Assembly: GCA_977017575.1 (NCBI GenBank)
Contig: CDRNVI010000002.1
Span: forward strand, 744,001-808,000
DNA length: 64,000 nucleotides
Direction: 5' to 3'
From: Paramoeba atlantica
Taxonomy: Eukaryota > Discosea
Below are positions 1-8,680 of this stretch, in pieces. A program made the position numbers and the translations under genes. Below the pieces are notes generated by a model, which saw nothing but the letters and a program-made list of their open reading frames with translations, ran no database searches and was not told the DNA's origin. The stretch's first letter is position 1; every line of letters starts with the position of its first letter.

Positions 1-1
1 G

Positions 2-400
2 TATCGCCTGGGACTGGAGCTTCTCCAGGGACGTTATGAGCGCTTTTGTCGTTTGCCACGTGATGTAGCGGATGCCTGCGCGGAGAGCTTAATTTCACAA
101 TATGACGCTTTTCCTACGCCAGAGTTCCTGTTGGGCTGTGCAGCCTCTGAAGGCATCGTGGAGGATTCTCCGGAACGTCTCAAGGGGGTTAAACGAAGGA
201 AAGTGAAAGCAAAAAGCGTCAAAAGAAATGGGTACAATGAACAAACAAGTTCCTATGACGCTGCATCAGCATTCGCCTTTTTGTCCCCACTTGATTTTAA
301 GTTACCCGATGAGAGGTTAGCTCGGTACGATAAAAAGTGGAGCAATTTTTGTCGAACTCGCAGGCAACTTCCCGTAGGCAAGGACCTAATGAAGTTGTGA
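2..400 (+). CDS. Unidentified protein, 5'-truncated by window edge
   Basis: The reading frame is open from base 2 to a TGA at 398-400, giving 132 C-terminal residues. No ATG precedes the conserved-looking part, so the gene starts outside the window. The visible part is polar with a basic stretch (KGVKRRKVKAKSVKR) that could be a nuclear localisation signal, and it ends in a basic tail. I do not recognise a domain. It is the first member of the + strand array. Confidence 0.6.
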   Translation, partial: YRLGLELLQGRYERFCRLPRDVADACAESLISQYDAFPTPEFLLGCAASEGIVEDSPERLKGVKRRKVKAKSVKRNGYNEQTSSYDAASAFAFLSPLDFKLPDERLARYDKKWSNFCRTRRQLPVGKDLMKL

Positions 401-618
401 AGTGTCCATTGCACGCACAATTAATATTTTTACCCTTTGCCTGACCCTCTCACCTACAACACCCTCTCCATCACACTGCAGCTGTACCCTGAAATGCAGT
501 GTATCATCCGAGGTCTTAATTTTTTGCTAAAAACCTTCCCCACACACCGAAAAATGACATCGTGCGTTTCGCTCTTAAAACCCTGGAATAGATTTTAACA
601 TCTGTGGTACACACGAAA

Positions 619-1461
619 ATGTTAGCTTTAACCACCGATTTCTCCAGGACTTTACTTCACACATCCCTTTTCTCAACTTCCCCACCTAAAAGCCCTCTTT
701 TTACCCCTTTCCCCTTTTTCCCCACCATGCCACCTCCCCACCACCCCCACCCCACCCTCTCCCCTTTTCTTCTCCTCCTCCTCCTCCTCCCCCTCCCCCC
801 CCTCCCCTCCTCCGACCCCTCCGACGACACCCCGTCCCTCTCCCTCTACCACGACCCCTACTCCAGCCCCCACACCTCCTTTGGGGCCTACACCCCCGAC
901 CCCTTGCCCTCCCCCTTCCACGACCCCCTCGACACCCACCTACGCGAGAGCAACACCTCCTCCTCCCCCTACCCCCCCTCCTCCTCCCCCTACCCCCCAT
1001 CGTACTCGTACTCGTCTTCCTCCCGTTCCTCCCCCCCTCGCTTCCGTGCGGAGGACCCCACGGAGGAGCGTGACAGCGCCCACGAGTGGAACCTCGACGC
1101 GTGCTGCGCCTCCCTCCCGCGCCCCGTGCGCTGGCTGCTGTGCCCGCTCGTGCTGTTCTACTGCTGGGCGCGCTGGGACCGGGTCTGGTACAGCTGGTGG
1201 AACTCCCCCGGGACGTACGGCACCCGGCCCGGGGGGGAGATCTACGACGGGCCGCGGCCCGATACGTGGGGCCCCGGGGCGGAGGTCCCGGATAGGACGG
1301 GGAGTGGGGCGGGGAGGGGAGGGGGGGAGAAAGGGGGTGGGGGAGAGGGGGGGGAAGGGGGGGGGGTGTATAGGGTGAGGGGAGGGCGTGGGGAGGGGGA
1401 GGGGGGGAGGTACGGTACACCGCCGTCGTTTGCGAGATGGCCGATGCCGGAGATGGGGTGA
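619..1461 (+). CDS. Low-complexity Pro/Ser-rich to Gly-rich putative membrane protein
   Basis: From ATG 619 the protein is 280 aa; a start at ATG 727 gives 244 aa beginning with a Leu-run hydrophobic segment that could be a signal peptide. The N-terminal half is Pro/Ser/Tyr-rich. The middle holds a Trp-rich hydrophobic stretch (core VRWLLCPLVLFYCWARW) that may cross a membrane. The C-terminal third is almost all Gly/Glu/Arg. These composition changes follow the DNA: the coding strand is C-rich to about 1080 and G-rich after about 1290. An antisense frame is also long, but only because of the base skew. Function unknown; the pyrimidine-rich leader and position in the array support a real gene. 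Confidence 0.5.
   Translation: MLALTTDFSRTLLHTSLFSTSPPKSPLFTPFPFFPTMPPPHHPHPTLSPFLLLLLLLPLPPLPSSDPSDDTPSLSLYHDPYSSPHTSFGAYTPDPLPSPFHDPLDTHLRESNTSSSPYPPSSSPYPPSYSYSSSSRSSPPRFRAEDPTEERDSAHEWNLDACCASLPRPVRWLLCPLVLFYCWARWDRVWYSWWNSPGTYGTRPGGEIYDGPRPDTWGPGAEVPDRTGSGAGRGGGEKGGGGEGGEGGGVYRVRGGRGEGEGGRYGTPPSFARWPMPEMG
660..1460 (+). other. GC-rich island with C-to-G strand-skew switch (island 1)
   Basis: The top strand is almost pure pyrimidine with C-runs from about 660 to 1080, mixed but GC-rich to about 1290, then G-runs to 1460. It lies inside a coding region and drives Pro-rich to Gly-rich protein composition. Same design as islands near 20.1-20.8, 31.3-32.1, 45.1-45.8, 51.0-52.2 and 60.9-62.2 kb. 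Confidence 0.8.
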
Positions 1462-1472
1462 TGGGGAAGGGA

Positions 1473-1497
1473 TGTGTGTGTGTGTGTGTGTGTGTGT
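1473..1497. repeat. (TG)n microsatellite
   Basis: About twelve TG units directly after the preceding stop codon, in the spacer before the elongation factor gene. Confidence 0.9.
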
Positions 1498-1711
1498 CGA
1501 GTTTAGGGTCAAGTTAGGGTTGATTGAAAAAGGAGAGGATAGGTGAAGGGGTATTGGGAAAGAGGTTTGCAGGGAACCGGTTGAAAAATTTTGATTTCTT
1601 AGAAATTTTAAGAATTCGTTTTTTTCTTTGCTACACAGAGAAAAAGGGTATGTCGGAAAGATGTCGAGCACTTCAGAGTTATGGATGTAAAAAAAGTAAG
1701 ATGGAAAAGTA

Positions 1712-3487
1712 ATGCCGAAGCTGCACAACATAAATGTGGGGATACTGGGTCACGTTGACAGTGGAAAGACCACTCTGGCGAAGGCTTTAAGCACTGTGAG
1801 TAGCACCGCATGCTTTGACAAGCATCCCCAAAGTAAGGAGCGAGGTATAACTATCGACTTGGGATTTAGTTCTTTTTCCTTACCGCTTACGTGCTCGTCA
1901 GGTGATACAACGGACGGTGATCGCATTCAATTTACCTTAGTAGATTGCCCAGGACACTCCAGCTTGATTCGCACGGTTGTCGGAGGTGCGAACATAATTG
2001 ATTTTGCTCTCCTAATAATTGACATCACGAAGGGATTGCAAGCTCAGAGTGCCGAGTGCATTCTTATCGCTGAAATACTCGAAATACCGCTTCTCGTGAT
2101 TTTAAACAAGACTGATTTGTTGCCGTCTGGCCCCGAAGGCGCGACGCGAATCAATCTTCTTCGGAAACGGTTGAAAAAGAAGTTCGAGTCCACGCGGTGG
2201 CCTAATGTAGAAATGGTACCAGTAGCGGCTCGTGTGAACAATGAGAACATCTACCAGGTCGTAGAATTGAAAAAAAAGATGTATGAAATAGCGCATGCGA
2301 TTCTGCTCGATAAAGGCAAGGCTTTTACGCCTGGTGGGGAAGAAGCTTATCTTTCTACTAATTTGAGTGAGTTGGGAAATGACTTTTGTTTTTATATGTA
2401 TGTGGATCACTGTTTCGCTTTGCAAGGGAAAGGGGTTATCCTCACAGGTACCGTGGTCAAGGGAAGACTTGCTGTCGGTGATACAATTGATATACCCGCC
2501 TTGGGGTACCAACGAAAAATTCGCTCGATGCAAGTTTTTCATCAGACTGTATCATTTGTGCACTCAGGAGACCGCGTTGCTATTTGTGTGTCAAACGTAC
2601 CACCCGAAAAAATTGAGCGCGCCCTTGTGTGTGCACCGAACTCAACAAGCATATACTCAGCGGAGCGATTTATTGCCCGCGTTCGTCGGATACGATATTA
2701 TAAAGCCGCACTTCACTCAAAACAAATGATGTTATTATGTGTAGGGCACTCCACATGTTTGGCACGAGTACACTTCTTTTACTCTCAGGAAAAATGTTTT
2801 TCGCTGCAGAACAAGTATTGTTATCTTAGCCAACTTCCCGAAGATTCGTCAGTTAAGTTTGTCTCTTCAAAAGGTAGCGACAATGCTAGCGAGTGTACTT
2901 CTTACAGACCTCTCCGAAACGAAGAGGATCGGTATTGCTACTATGCCTTGATAGAGCTTGAGCATTCTCTAATCATGCCGCACAACGCTACAATTATAGG
3001 CATGGACCAGCAAGATGTGTTTGAAGGCGTCGGAAAGTGTCGCATTGCTTTGGAAGGAAAAGTGGTCTTTTCTCTTACACAAGAGCGTCAAAAATTACTA
3101 AAAATAATGCGTTGGAAGTCATATGCGTTGACAATCGACCGTATAATCGATGAAAAGTCATGTGTCATACAAAATCCTGGACGCCGATTGATACATGCAC
3201 AGCACTCATGTACGTACTTTCAACCGCCAGACTACCATCCTGATCCAAACTATCGGCTTATGGAACAATTGATATCCAAGAACATGCTAAATAACACTCA
3301 AAAAATAACGGAGTCCTGTGATTTACCTTTTTGTGGCACCCTGGGTGCAACTTTTGGAACCAAAGGAAAGATTAAGATCCAGTTTGCACATCCCGTCTTT
3401 GGAAAACGCGGCGCAAAGCATGAATATCGGCACTACCAGATAATTTTACACAAGCAGGTTTGTGTTACTCCTGGGCATGCTAGCTAA
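1712..3487 (+). CDS. EEFSEC: Selenocysteine-specific elongation factor (SelB/EEFSEC)
   Basis: 591 aa GTPase that delivers Sec-tRNA to in-frame UGA codons. The G motifs are complete: GHVDSGKT at residues 13-20, ERGITIDLGF at about 43-52 (the ITIDLGF variant typical of SelB rather than EF-Tu), DCPGH at 78-82 and NKTD at 132-135. Beta-barrel domains follow (GKGVILTGTVVKGRLAVGD), then a C-terminal domain ending in a barrel (TKGKIKIQF) as in eukaryotic EEFSEC. It implies that the organism makes selenoproteins. The next gene downstream is a selenoprotein-family member without Sec. The ATG at 1712 directly precedes the P-loop strand. Confidence 0.95.
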   Translation: MPKLHNINVGILGHVDSGKTTLAKALSTVSSTACFDKHPQSKERGITIDLGFSSFSLPLTCSSGDTTDGDRIQFTLVDCPGHSSLIRTVVGGANIIDFALLIIDITKGLQAQSAECILIAEILEIPLLVILNKTDLLPSGPEGATRINLLRKRLKKKFESTRWPNVEMVPVAARVNNENIYQVVELKKKMYEIAHAILLDKGKAFTPGGEEAYLSTNLSELGNDFCFYMYVDHCFALQGKGVILTGTVVKGRLAVGDTIDIPALGYQRKIRSMQVFHQTVSFVHSGDRVAICVSNVPPEKIERALVCAPNSTSIYSAERFIARVRRIRYYKAALHSKQMMLLCVGHSTCLARVHFFYSQEKCFSLQNKYCYLSQLPEDSSVKFVSSKGSDNASECTSYRPLRNEEDRYCYYALIELEHSLIMPHNATIIGMDQQDVFEGVGKCRIALEGKVVFSLTQERQKLLKIMRWKSYALTIDRIIDEKSCVIQNPGRRLIHAQHSCTYFQPPDYHPDPNYRLMEQLISKNMLNNTQKITESCDLPFCGTLGATFGTKGKIKIQFAHPVFGKRGAKHEYRHYQIILHKQVCVTPGHAS

Positions 3488-3726
3488 CATTTTTCGATAT
3501 AAAATTTTGACATTGCACATTATTTAAATTTGTATATGTCGAATCATTGCTTAAGCAATGTCTAAAAGTCAGAATGGATTGCATCATTTGATTATATTTC
3601 GCAAATACCATAGTCAGGATTTTTTTGTAACGTAAACAGTACTTCGTTTGAACACATTTGTTTGAACTCTCAGATTATTTGCTTGCGATTTTAAAACGTA
3701 ACGTGTAGCTTCATCTAGCACTCACA

Positions 3727-4254
3727 ATGAAAAAACTTATGTTCTGCATCATTTTTTTAGTCCGGCCGCTATTGGAATGTAGGGAACCAGTCAAGGAAAC
3801 AAATTCCAAAATGTGGACTCCAGAGTATTGTAAAAAACTTGGGTACCATTCAGCTCTCTTGAATTGTGCGACTTGTAACGTAGTGTTTGGCTCAGCAGAA
3901 TTCAAAACAATATATGATGAGTGCATGGAATGTTGCTACGATGATCGGGCGCCACTCCAAGCGTTACCCAACGTGTACACTAGGGTAAAATTTTATCTCC
4001 CTCAAAGAACATATGAATTCGTTCCCACATACAGATCTCTCATCGACGAAAGGCTCCGTCCGAAATACAAAAATCAGATTGACATAATTTTTGAAGAGAC
4101 CCCTCCGCGATTTTTACTATACAAAGAAAATGATTCTGTTGGAGACGCGTTTGATGCGTCGGAATGGTCTGTAGATACAATTTTTGATTTCTTAGCTGAT
4201 CAGTTGGAGGTCTCGACCATGTTAAACGGTGAAAATTCCAATGATGAATTGTAG
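3727..4254 (+). CDS. SELENOF/Sep15-family ER protein lacking the Sec/Cys redox motif
   Basis: 175 aa. An N-terminal hydrophobic signal peptide (MKKLMFCIIFLVRPLL) is followed by the Cys-rich module of Sep15 (CKKLGYHSALLNCATC ... DECMECC, residues about 35-76), which in animals binds UDP-glucose:glycoprotein glucosyltransferase. The thioredoxin-like domain follows and ends with a conserved pattern (ASEWSVDTIFDFLADQLE, matching the KWNTDSVEEFLSEKL region of Sep15). Where the family has a C-x-Sec redox centre this protein has no Cys and no in-frame TGA. It is therefore probably a non-redox folding cofactor. Its position right after EEFSEC is notable. Confidence 0.8.
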   Translation: MKKLMFCIIFLVRPLLECREPVKETNSKMWTPEYCKKLGYHSALLNCATCNVVFGSAEFKTIYDECMECCYDDRAPLQALPNVYTRVKFYLPQRTYEFVPTYRSLIDERLRPKYKNQIDIIFEETPPRFLLYKENDSVGDAFDASEWSVDTIFDFLADQLEVSTMLNGENSNDEL

Positions 4255-4530
4255 ATCAGGAAAATTCTCCCATTAGAATCTTTAAATATTGGTCCATGCT
4301 CTGGGGCTCCTTTTAGCGCATGAACTACGAAACGTAGGATTCAAAAAGCGAAATCCGTCATCATTTCTCCTGGCCAATTCACTGGCCGCGCGAATCTGTT
4401 ACCAAATGGTTTGCAATGTTCGGTTGATACTAACGACTACCAACCACGACAAGTTATTGGGGTAACGGGGCCGACTCATGTGCAACTTGGGTCGACTCTG
4501 TTGAGAGCGCATTGAAATCATTCAAATGAT

Positions 4531-4634
4531 CATGGGTGGGCACCTTCAGAGTGGGGGGATCTAAAATTCGTAAAACTTGTTCAATTTTGGAAAGTAATAG
4601 CGCATTCGAGAGCTCTCAAATAGTCTGGTGTAAT
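4531..4634 (+). repeat. Left TIR of Tc1/mariner element
   Basis: Begins CATGGGTGGGCACC and ends ...TCTGGTGTAAT; inverted match to 5985-6088. Confidence 0.92.
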
Positions 4635-4748
4635 CGTAAAAAGCACTCTGCGAAAGTTAACGGGAATCAAAGAAAGCTAGAATGGTCCCAAACACGAATT
4701 GCAACTTTATTTTTTAAGCGAAAAAGTCCTTTTTTTCCAAAAAAAATC

Positions 4749-5861
4749 TCAGTACCCACAATTTCCCCCTTTTTTCTCAATAACGATTTGAAAGCGCTTG
4801 GAGACACTCTTTATGGTCTTCACGCAAGTACTTTTGAGATCGGTTTGAAGTGCCTCGTATGCACTCTCGATAGAAGAGAGGAGATCTGCGCGATTGCGTG
4901 GTCGCATGCGATCCTTGTGCTGATCCATGATATTCCACAAGTTTTCGATGGGGTTGAGATCCGGTGACTTTGCGGGCCAGGGGAGCGTTCGCACGTTTTG
5001 TTGCTGAAAAGTACGCCTTGCCAAGTTGTGCGCAGGGCAATTGTCCATAGCAACAACTGCACGGTGCCTGTGTAGGTAGTTCAAAAGACCATTACGCTTG
5101 GTCATGGCAGCTTCGAAAACAGCCCCGTTCACAGTAACTCTATTTCCCTGCTCATCTCTATTAGGAAAAATGTGCAGATGAAATCCATGCTTTATGCTTA
5201 CCCCCATCCACACCATTATACCATCGCCCCCTACCCACGCTTCCAGCTCACCTAGCTGCTCTTTTACAGGGTCGGACCGTCGGCAAAGGTAGGTGTTTTT
5301 GGTAGATTTCTTGCAGGTAAACTTTTTCTCATCACACCAAATAATATTATCAAGCTGGTGTTCGCTCCAGCCCGACATGTCCTTACAGAATCGGACTCTA
5401 ACGTCTTTATGCTGTTGGGTTAGTCGTGGTTTACGCTGAACTACGCAGAGGATAATATCGGGCTTCAAAGCTCGAGCCAAAGTGCGTCTGGAACACTGAA
5501 ACCCTCTGGATAGAAGTTCGCGATGTAGAGCGCACCATGATTCCACACCATAAGGAAGATCCCGTGTACCCTCATCTACTATGCGGAGTGCTTCTCCGAT
5601 AAACAGTGATGTCCTAACTGTAAAATTCAGACGTCTGGGAATGCTTTCGACATCACCAGTTTCGCTGTAACGAATGACCCATCGCTTCACAGTGCTCTCC
5701 GCTACTTCAAAGTGGCGTGCTGTAGCATTGTAGGACCCAGAACGAAAGTAATGGTCTACGAGAAGCATGCAATGCGACGGCCTTACCTTCCCAGGTGGTG
5801 AATAAGCATCTCTCTGGAAGGGAAACCGTGATGTTCGCGATCGTACACGTTTCTGAGGCAT
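4749..5861 (-). CDS. Tc1/mariner-superfamily transposase (DDE)
   Basis: 370 aa from ATG at 5861; an in-frame non-ATG extension reaches 5891. The N-terminus has a paired-type helix-turn-helix (ATARHFEVAESTVKRWVIRY). The catalytic core has D1 in IIWCDEKKF, D2 in VAMDNCPAH and E in SPDLNPIENLWNIMD. I count 32 residues between D2 and E, two fewer than the 34 of Tc1, so it may belong to a less usual lineage. No stop or frameshift is visible. It cuts and pastes the element by binding the TIRs. Confidence 0.93.
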   Translation of the reverse strand: MPQKRVRSRTSRFPFQRDAYSPPGKVRPSHCMLLVDHYFRSGSYNATARHFEVAESTVKRWVIRYSETGDVESIPRRLNFTVRTSLFIGEALRIVDEGTRDLPYGVESWCALHRELLSRGFQCSRRTLARALKPDIILCVVQRKPRLTQQHKDVRVRFCKDMSGWSEHQLDNIIWCDEKKFTCKKSTKNTYLCRRSDPVKEQLGELEAWVGGDGIMVWMGVSIKHGFHLHIFPNRDEQGNRVTVNGAVFEAAMTKRNGLLNYLHRHRAVVAMDNCPAHNLARRTFQQQNVRTLPWPAKSPDLNPIENLWNIMDQHKDRMRPRNRADLLSSIESAYEALQTDLKSTCVKTIKSVSKRFQIVIEKKGGNCGY

Positions 5862-5984
5862 TAACGGCGCAAAAAAACTAAAAAAAGCCAAAAAAACTGA
5901 AAAATTGCATCTTCGGGGAAAAATAAATTCCTTGTTTTTCTGTCATTTATCTCGAATGTCTAAAAACGGGAAACGGATGTTGCC

Positions 5985-6088
5985 ATTACACCAGACTATT
6001 TGAGAGCTCTCGAATGCGCTATTACTTTCCGAAATTGGTCAAGTTTTACGAATTTTAGACCCCCCCACTCTGAAGGCGCCCACCCCTG
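5985..6088 (-). repeat. Right TIR of Tc1/mariner element
   Basis: Inverted copy of 4531-4634; the outer end CAGGGGTGGGC (read inward) abuts a TA dinucleotide. Confidence 0.92.
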
Positions 6089-6262
6089 TATGTATTTGAG
6101 TGGTGAAAAAAGAAGTAAGTTAGCTTAAATCATTATATTTTTGTAATTGTTTACGCTTTTCCAGAACAAAATTACGTAGCACATTATCAGCGCGTCCAAT
6201 GCATTATCGTTGTTCTAGAGTTTCTCAACCCTGCTCCAAGAAGGCCTCGTTGATACTCGTCG

Positions 6263-6337
6263 GGTAGAGATGCCTCTCTACCTGAAAAGTGTCCCTCTGT
6301 TACTCTCTCAAGTTTCAAGACTTAGAGTCTAAGTCTT
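6263..6337. repeat. Two adjacent short perfect inverted repeats
   Basis: GGTAGAGA-TGCC-TCTCTACC at 6263-6282 and AAGACTTAGA-G-TCTAAGTCTT at 6317-6337 lie in the otherwise featureless 6089-6553 spacer between the transposon and the LRR gene. They could be part of a small RNA or a degraded repeat; no gene is visible. Confidence 0.4.
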
Positions 6338-6553
6338 AGACAAGTACACAGAGTACAAAAATTGAACACTTCAAATTGGCATAATTGAACACCTCATAGT
6401 TTTACCTCATAGTTTTATTCTCGATTCTGTGATCGAGTTTATCTTCTTACATTTCAGTTTTTTACCCCTTTTCACAACTGGGAGTTTTCTTTTGCTTTAC
6501 ACACAACTTTTGCTACTGTGGAATTATCACTTTACAATAACAAAGGTATTGCG

Positions 6554-7210
6554 ATGTTTGCGAAAATCTTGCGATTGTCTTTTGCGACGTCAACTAGTCC
6601 AGTTTATACATCAGACACTCAGGCCCCTACCCGCTTAGCGAAGGTAAGAGGCACATTTTTACCGCAAGAATACCATTTAGTGCGGCTTATAGAAGGCATC
6701 GAGAACCAACATTCCTCATGGAATACTGGCACACCTGCATGCAAATGGCATGGAATACAATGCAATGAAGAAGGCGAAGTAATTTCTATTTCCTGGCTCT
6801 ATTGCAATCTTTGCGGAGAGCTAAGTTGGAAGTATTTACCACCCACGTTATTCATTTCATCACTTTATGACAATAAACTGTGCGGAAATGTGCCTTTCTC
6901 CTCGTTGCCGAAAAAGTTGGATCTAATTAATCTTAGCCAAAATCGCTTTTCTGGTGAGCCAAATCTTCGGGATTTGCCCCCTTTACTAACTTATTTGGAC
7001 ATTGGATATAATCACTTCGAAGGGCACGTTGATCTTGATTCACTCCCTGTATTACTCACTGATTTATATCTTGCATCAAACCAAGGGTTGGAAGGCATCT
7101 TAGATCTGGAAGGGAGAGTTAGCCATTTTTGTTACAGTGTTCTAGAAACTCACATCACAACTAGCAACGGAAAGTTGTGTGTCTACTCTGATGATGAGGC
7201 ATCAGAGTAG
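6554..7210 (+). CDS. Leucine-rich-repeat surface/secreted protein (LRR copy 1)
   Basis: 218 aa from ATG 6554; an upstream in-frame GTG is less likely. It carries the N-terminal cap shared by all six LRR genes here: KVRGTFLPQEYHL, then IENQHSSWNTGTPACKW and a W-x-G-x-x-C element, followed by about five LRRs of 22-24 residues (SLPKKLDLINLSQNRFSG). The N-terminus is only weakly hydrophobic. The C-terminal Cys-containing tail (LCVYSDDEASE) resembles the tail of the copy at the window end (IKVCNGP). Such proteins are usually displayed or secreted; the ligand is unknown. It sits in the transposon-rich block. Confidence 0.75.
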   Translation: MFAKILRLSFATSTSPVYTSDTQAPTRLAKVRGTFLPQEYHLVRLIEGIENQHSSWNTGTPACKWHGIQCNEEGEVISISWLYCNLCGELSWKYLPPTLFISSLYDNKLCGNVPFSSLPKKLDLINLSQNRFSGEPNLRDLPPLLTYLDIGYNHFEGHVDLDSLPVLLTDLYLASNQGLEGILDLEGRVSHFCYSVLETHITTSNGKLCVYSDDEASE

Positions 7211-7535
7211 GTATTTTTTGCATTTGCGTGCATTTTTAGGTCCGTATACAGTATCTCAAGAAACTGATCACACTTTCTCGCGTTGAACATTGTTTTAAGA
7301 AAATTTTTATAAAACAGAAGCCTTTACTTAATATTATGGTGTGGTAATATAGTCCGCTAGACCATGTGGGTAGCCATTAGCTTTCCAGTCTGATTGCTTA
7401 CTCTCTGAACAAATGGGAATACTATTTGTGCTCTGTTTCTATGTGATCTGTTTTTTCTCCCTCTGTGATCAGTTTTGTCAATTTTGGTTTATATTACGAA
7501 ATAAAAATACTTACTTCATTCGATACATGCTTACA
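7211..7535. other. Spacer without recognised gene
   Basis: AT-rich, no supported ORF. It ends at the Tc1 remnant beginning at 7536. Confidence 0.6.
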
Positions 7536-7815
7536 TCAACACTTTATGTAACCGTCCTTCGCCTTGATTACCGTTTGTATACGTCGCGACATGCTTTCCA
7601 GAAGACATAACAGTATGAAGAGGATGTGATCTCCCACATTTTCTTAGAACTCTACACAACCTCTCCTATATTCGCCGGTGGCGGCTCAACTTCACCTAGC
7701 TTTGCCTTTAATTGACCCCAAAGATTCTCAATGGGATTTATATCCGGTGACTGCGGCGGCCATTCAACCAGAACTTGAACTCCCACGCTGGCAATCTTGC
7801 TTGGGTATTTCATAT
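7536..7815 (-). pseudogene. Degraded Tc1-type transposase C-terminus
   Basis: Minus-strand translation gives PPQSPDINPIENLWGQLKAK, the DDE glutamate region of Tc1 transposases, ending in a stop at 7652-7654. After a frame change comes LLESMSRRIQTVIKAKDGY, the classic Tc1 C-terminal signature, with a stop at 7536-7538. The upstream catalytic Asp motifs are gone. This is an old fragment of a lineage different from the element at 4.5-6.1 kb, again antisense to the host genes. Confidence 0.85.
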
Positions 7816-7870
7816 TAAATAAAAGAATCTTGACATTTCACGAAGAATATGTAGTACTGTAGAATATTGC

Positions 7871-7953
7871 GGTGGTTGTAAAACTACCGCTCTACCTTCG
7901 ATTATTGAAAAAAAAGTGAACAAAAACAGTGAAAATATAAAGAGGAACACAGT
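7871..7953 (+). repeat. Outer direct repeat, left copy
   Basis: Shares the blocks CTCTACC, ATTATTGAAAA, AAAAAGTGAACAAAAA and AGTGAAAA in the same order with 12001-12087. The pair brackets the palindrome-bounded element at 7964-11847 in direct orientation. Confidence 0.65.
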
Positions 7954-7963
7954 AATACAATTT

Positions 7964-8059
7964 AGGCTCTTCGTTAAACGCGGTGGTTATTTTCAACTTA
8001 GAAGTCACTCATGCTGCGCCCTTCGCGTTGAAAACTACCACCGCGTTTAACGAAGAGCC
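7964..8059 (+). repeat. Palindromic terminal repeat F1
   Basis: Arms GGCTCTTCGTTAAACGCGG and its complement (23 bp perfect), plus an inner TTTTCAAC/GTTGAAAA stem around a non-palindromic core. The core of F1 is the reverse complement of the core of F2 (11751-11847), so the two copies are oriented as TIRs of one element. Confidence 0.88.
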
Positions 8060-8159
8060 AAAAAAAGGAAAATTTCCGAAAGATCATGAATAATCTACTT
8101 TTTGGGTTAAAAGGCTTGATTTTTCGGCAAAAATTGCAAAATTTTACACCAATTTTGGG

Positions 8160-8200
8160 CGTCGTAGAGTGGTAGGTGACGTCGTAGAATGGTAGGTGAG
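8160..8200 (+). repeat. Two tandem 20-bp units
   Basis: GTCGTAGARTGGTAGGTGAS occurs twice in tandem inside the composite element. Confidence 0.75.
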
Positions 8201-8457
8201 GTCCCAAACTCTCCAAATACGGTTTAGGAGTCGATTTTGGAAAAATAATATTTTTACTTTATTTTGGGTCAACAAAAACTTTTTTTTTGGTCATCCCAAA
8301 AATTTCGGAATTTTTGACCTTGTAGGACCTCGCCCGCGCGTACCAGGGGGGGGTACCTCCAGGTGGGGAGGTGGAAAGTCATCGCTGCGGCCTACTCTTC
8401 CACTTCCTTGCGCTCGATTTCAAAAATCAAGATTTTGAACTTTTCAAAAAACATCGT

Positions 8458-8545
8458 ATGCCCCCCCTCCATGGACCCCCCCATGGACCCCCCCCATGGA
8501 CCACCCCCCCATGGACCCCCCCCCCATGGACCCCCCATTTTTCTC
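8458..8545 (+). repeat. CATGGACC minisatellite
   Basis: About five copies of CCATGGACCCCCC with variable C-run length. The spurious Pro/Gly-rich ORFs here come from the repeat. Confidence 0.85.
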
Positions 8546-8605
8546 AATTTTTTTTTCAGTTTTGGACCACCGGAGCCCCCTTTTATATTTTTTTCTTCTA
8601 TTATA

Positions 8606-8680
8606 TTACTGTGCCCCCCCACTTATAGTGCCGCGGTTTTCGACCAAACGGCACTATAAGTGGGGGGGGGGGGGGTAGTA
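8606..8680. repeat. C-run/G-run hairpin H1
   Basis: After TA at 8604-8605 the sequence TTACTGTG leads into a perfect 20-bp arm (8614-8633, C-run plus CACTTATAGTGCCG), loop CGGTTTTCGACCAAA (8634-8648), the complementary arm from 8649 and a G-run of 14. Its start resembles the end TTACTATCCCC of the element at 27357, so it may be a terminal palindrome or a tiny foldback element. Confidence 0.75.

Larger units (their letters stand above)
4531..6088 (-). mobile_element. Intact Tc1/mariner-type transposon with 104-bp TIRs
   Basis: 1,558 bp. Left TIR 4531-4634 and right TIR 5985-6088 are inverted copies with only a handful of mismatches over 104 bp. The right end reads ...CACCCCTG followed by TA (6089-6090); the left end CATGGGTGGGC follows AT, so the TA target duplication is intact on only one side. 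Its single transposase ORF is uninterrupted, so the element may be recent or active. It inserted between the Sep15 homologue and an LRR gene, antisense to the host array. Confidence 0.92.

Noticed and set aside
1459-1461. TGA of the low-complexity gene read as selenocysteine (SelK-like idea, because EEFSEC is next)
   Set aside because: The extension would be mainly the (TG)n microsatellite, and the protein lacks a convincing SelK pattern; no SECIS could be identified by eye.
701-1731. Long minus-strand frames opposite the 619-1461 gene
   Set aside because: They are Pro/Arg or Gly low-complexity products of the C-run/G-run DNA, contain no domain and oppose the direction of all host genes.
4536-4967. 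Plus-strand ORF over the mariner left end
   Set aside because: It is the antisense shadow of the TIR and transposase 3' end.
6429-6638. Hydrophobic frame upstream of LRR copy 1 as its signal peptide
   Set aside because: It is in another frame, has no ATG, and joining it would need an unsupported frameshift or intron.
8363-8678. Pro-rich ORFs over the CATGGACC minisatellite
   Set aside because: Repeat-encoded artefacts inside a transposon.
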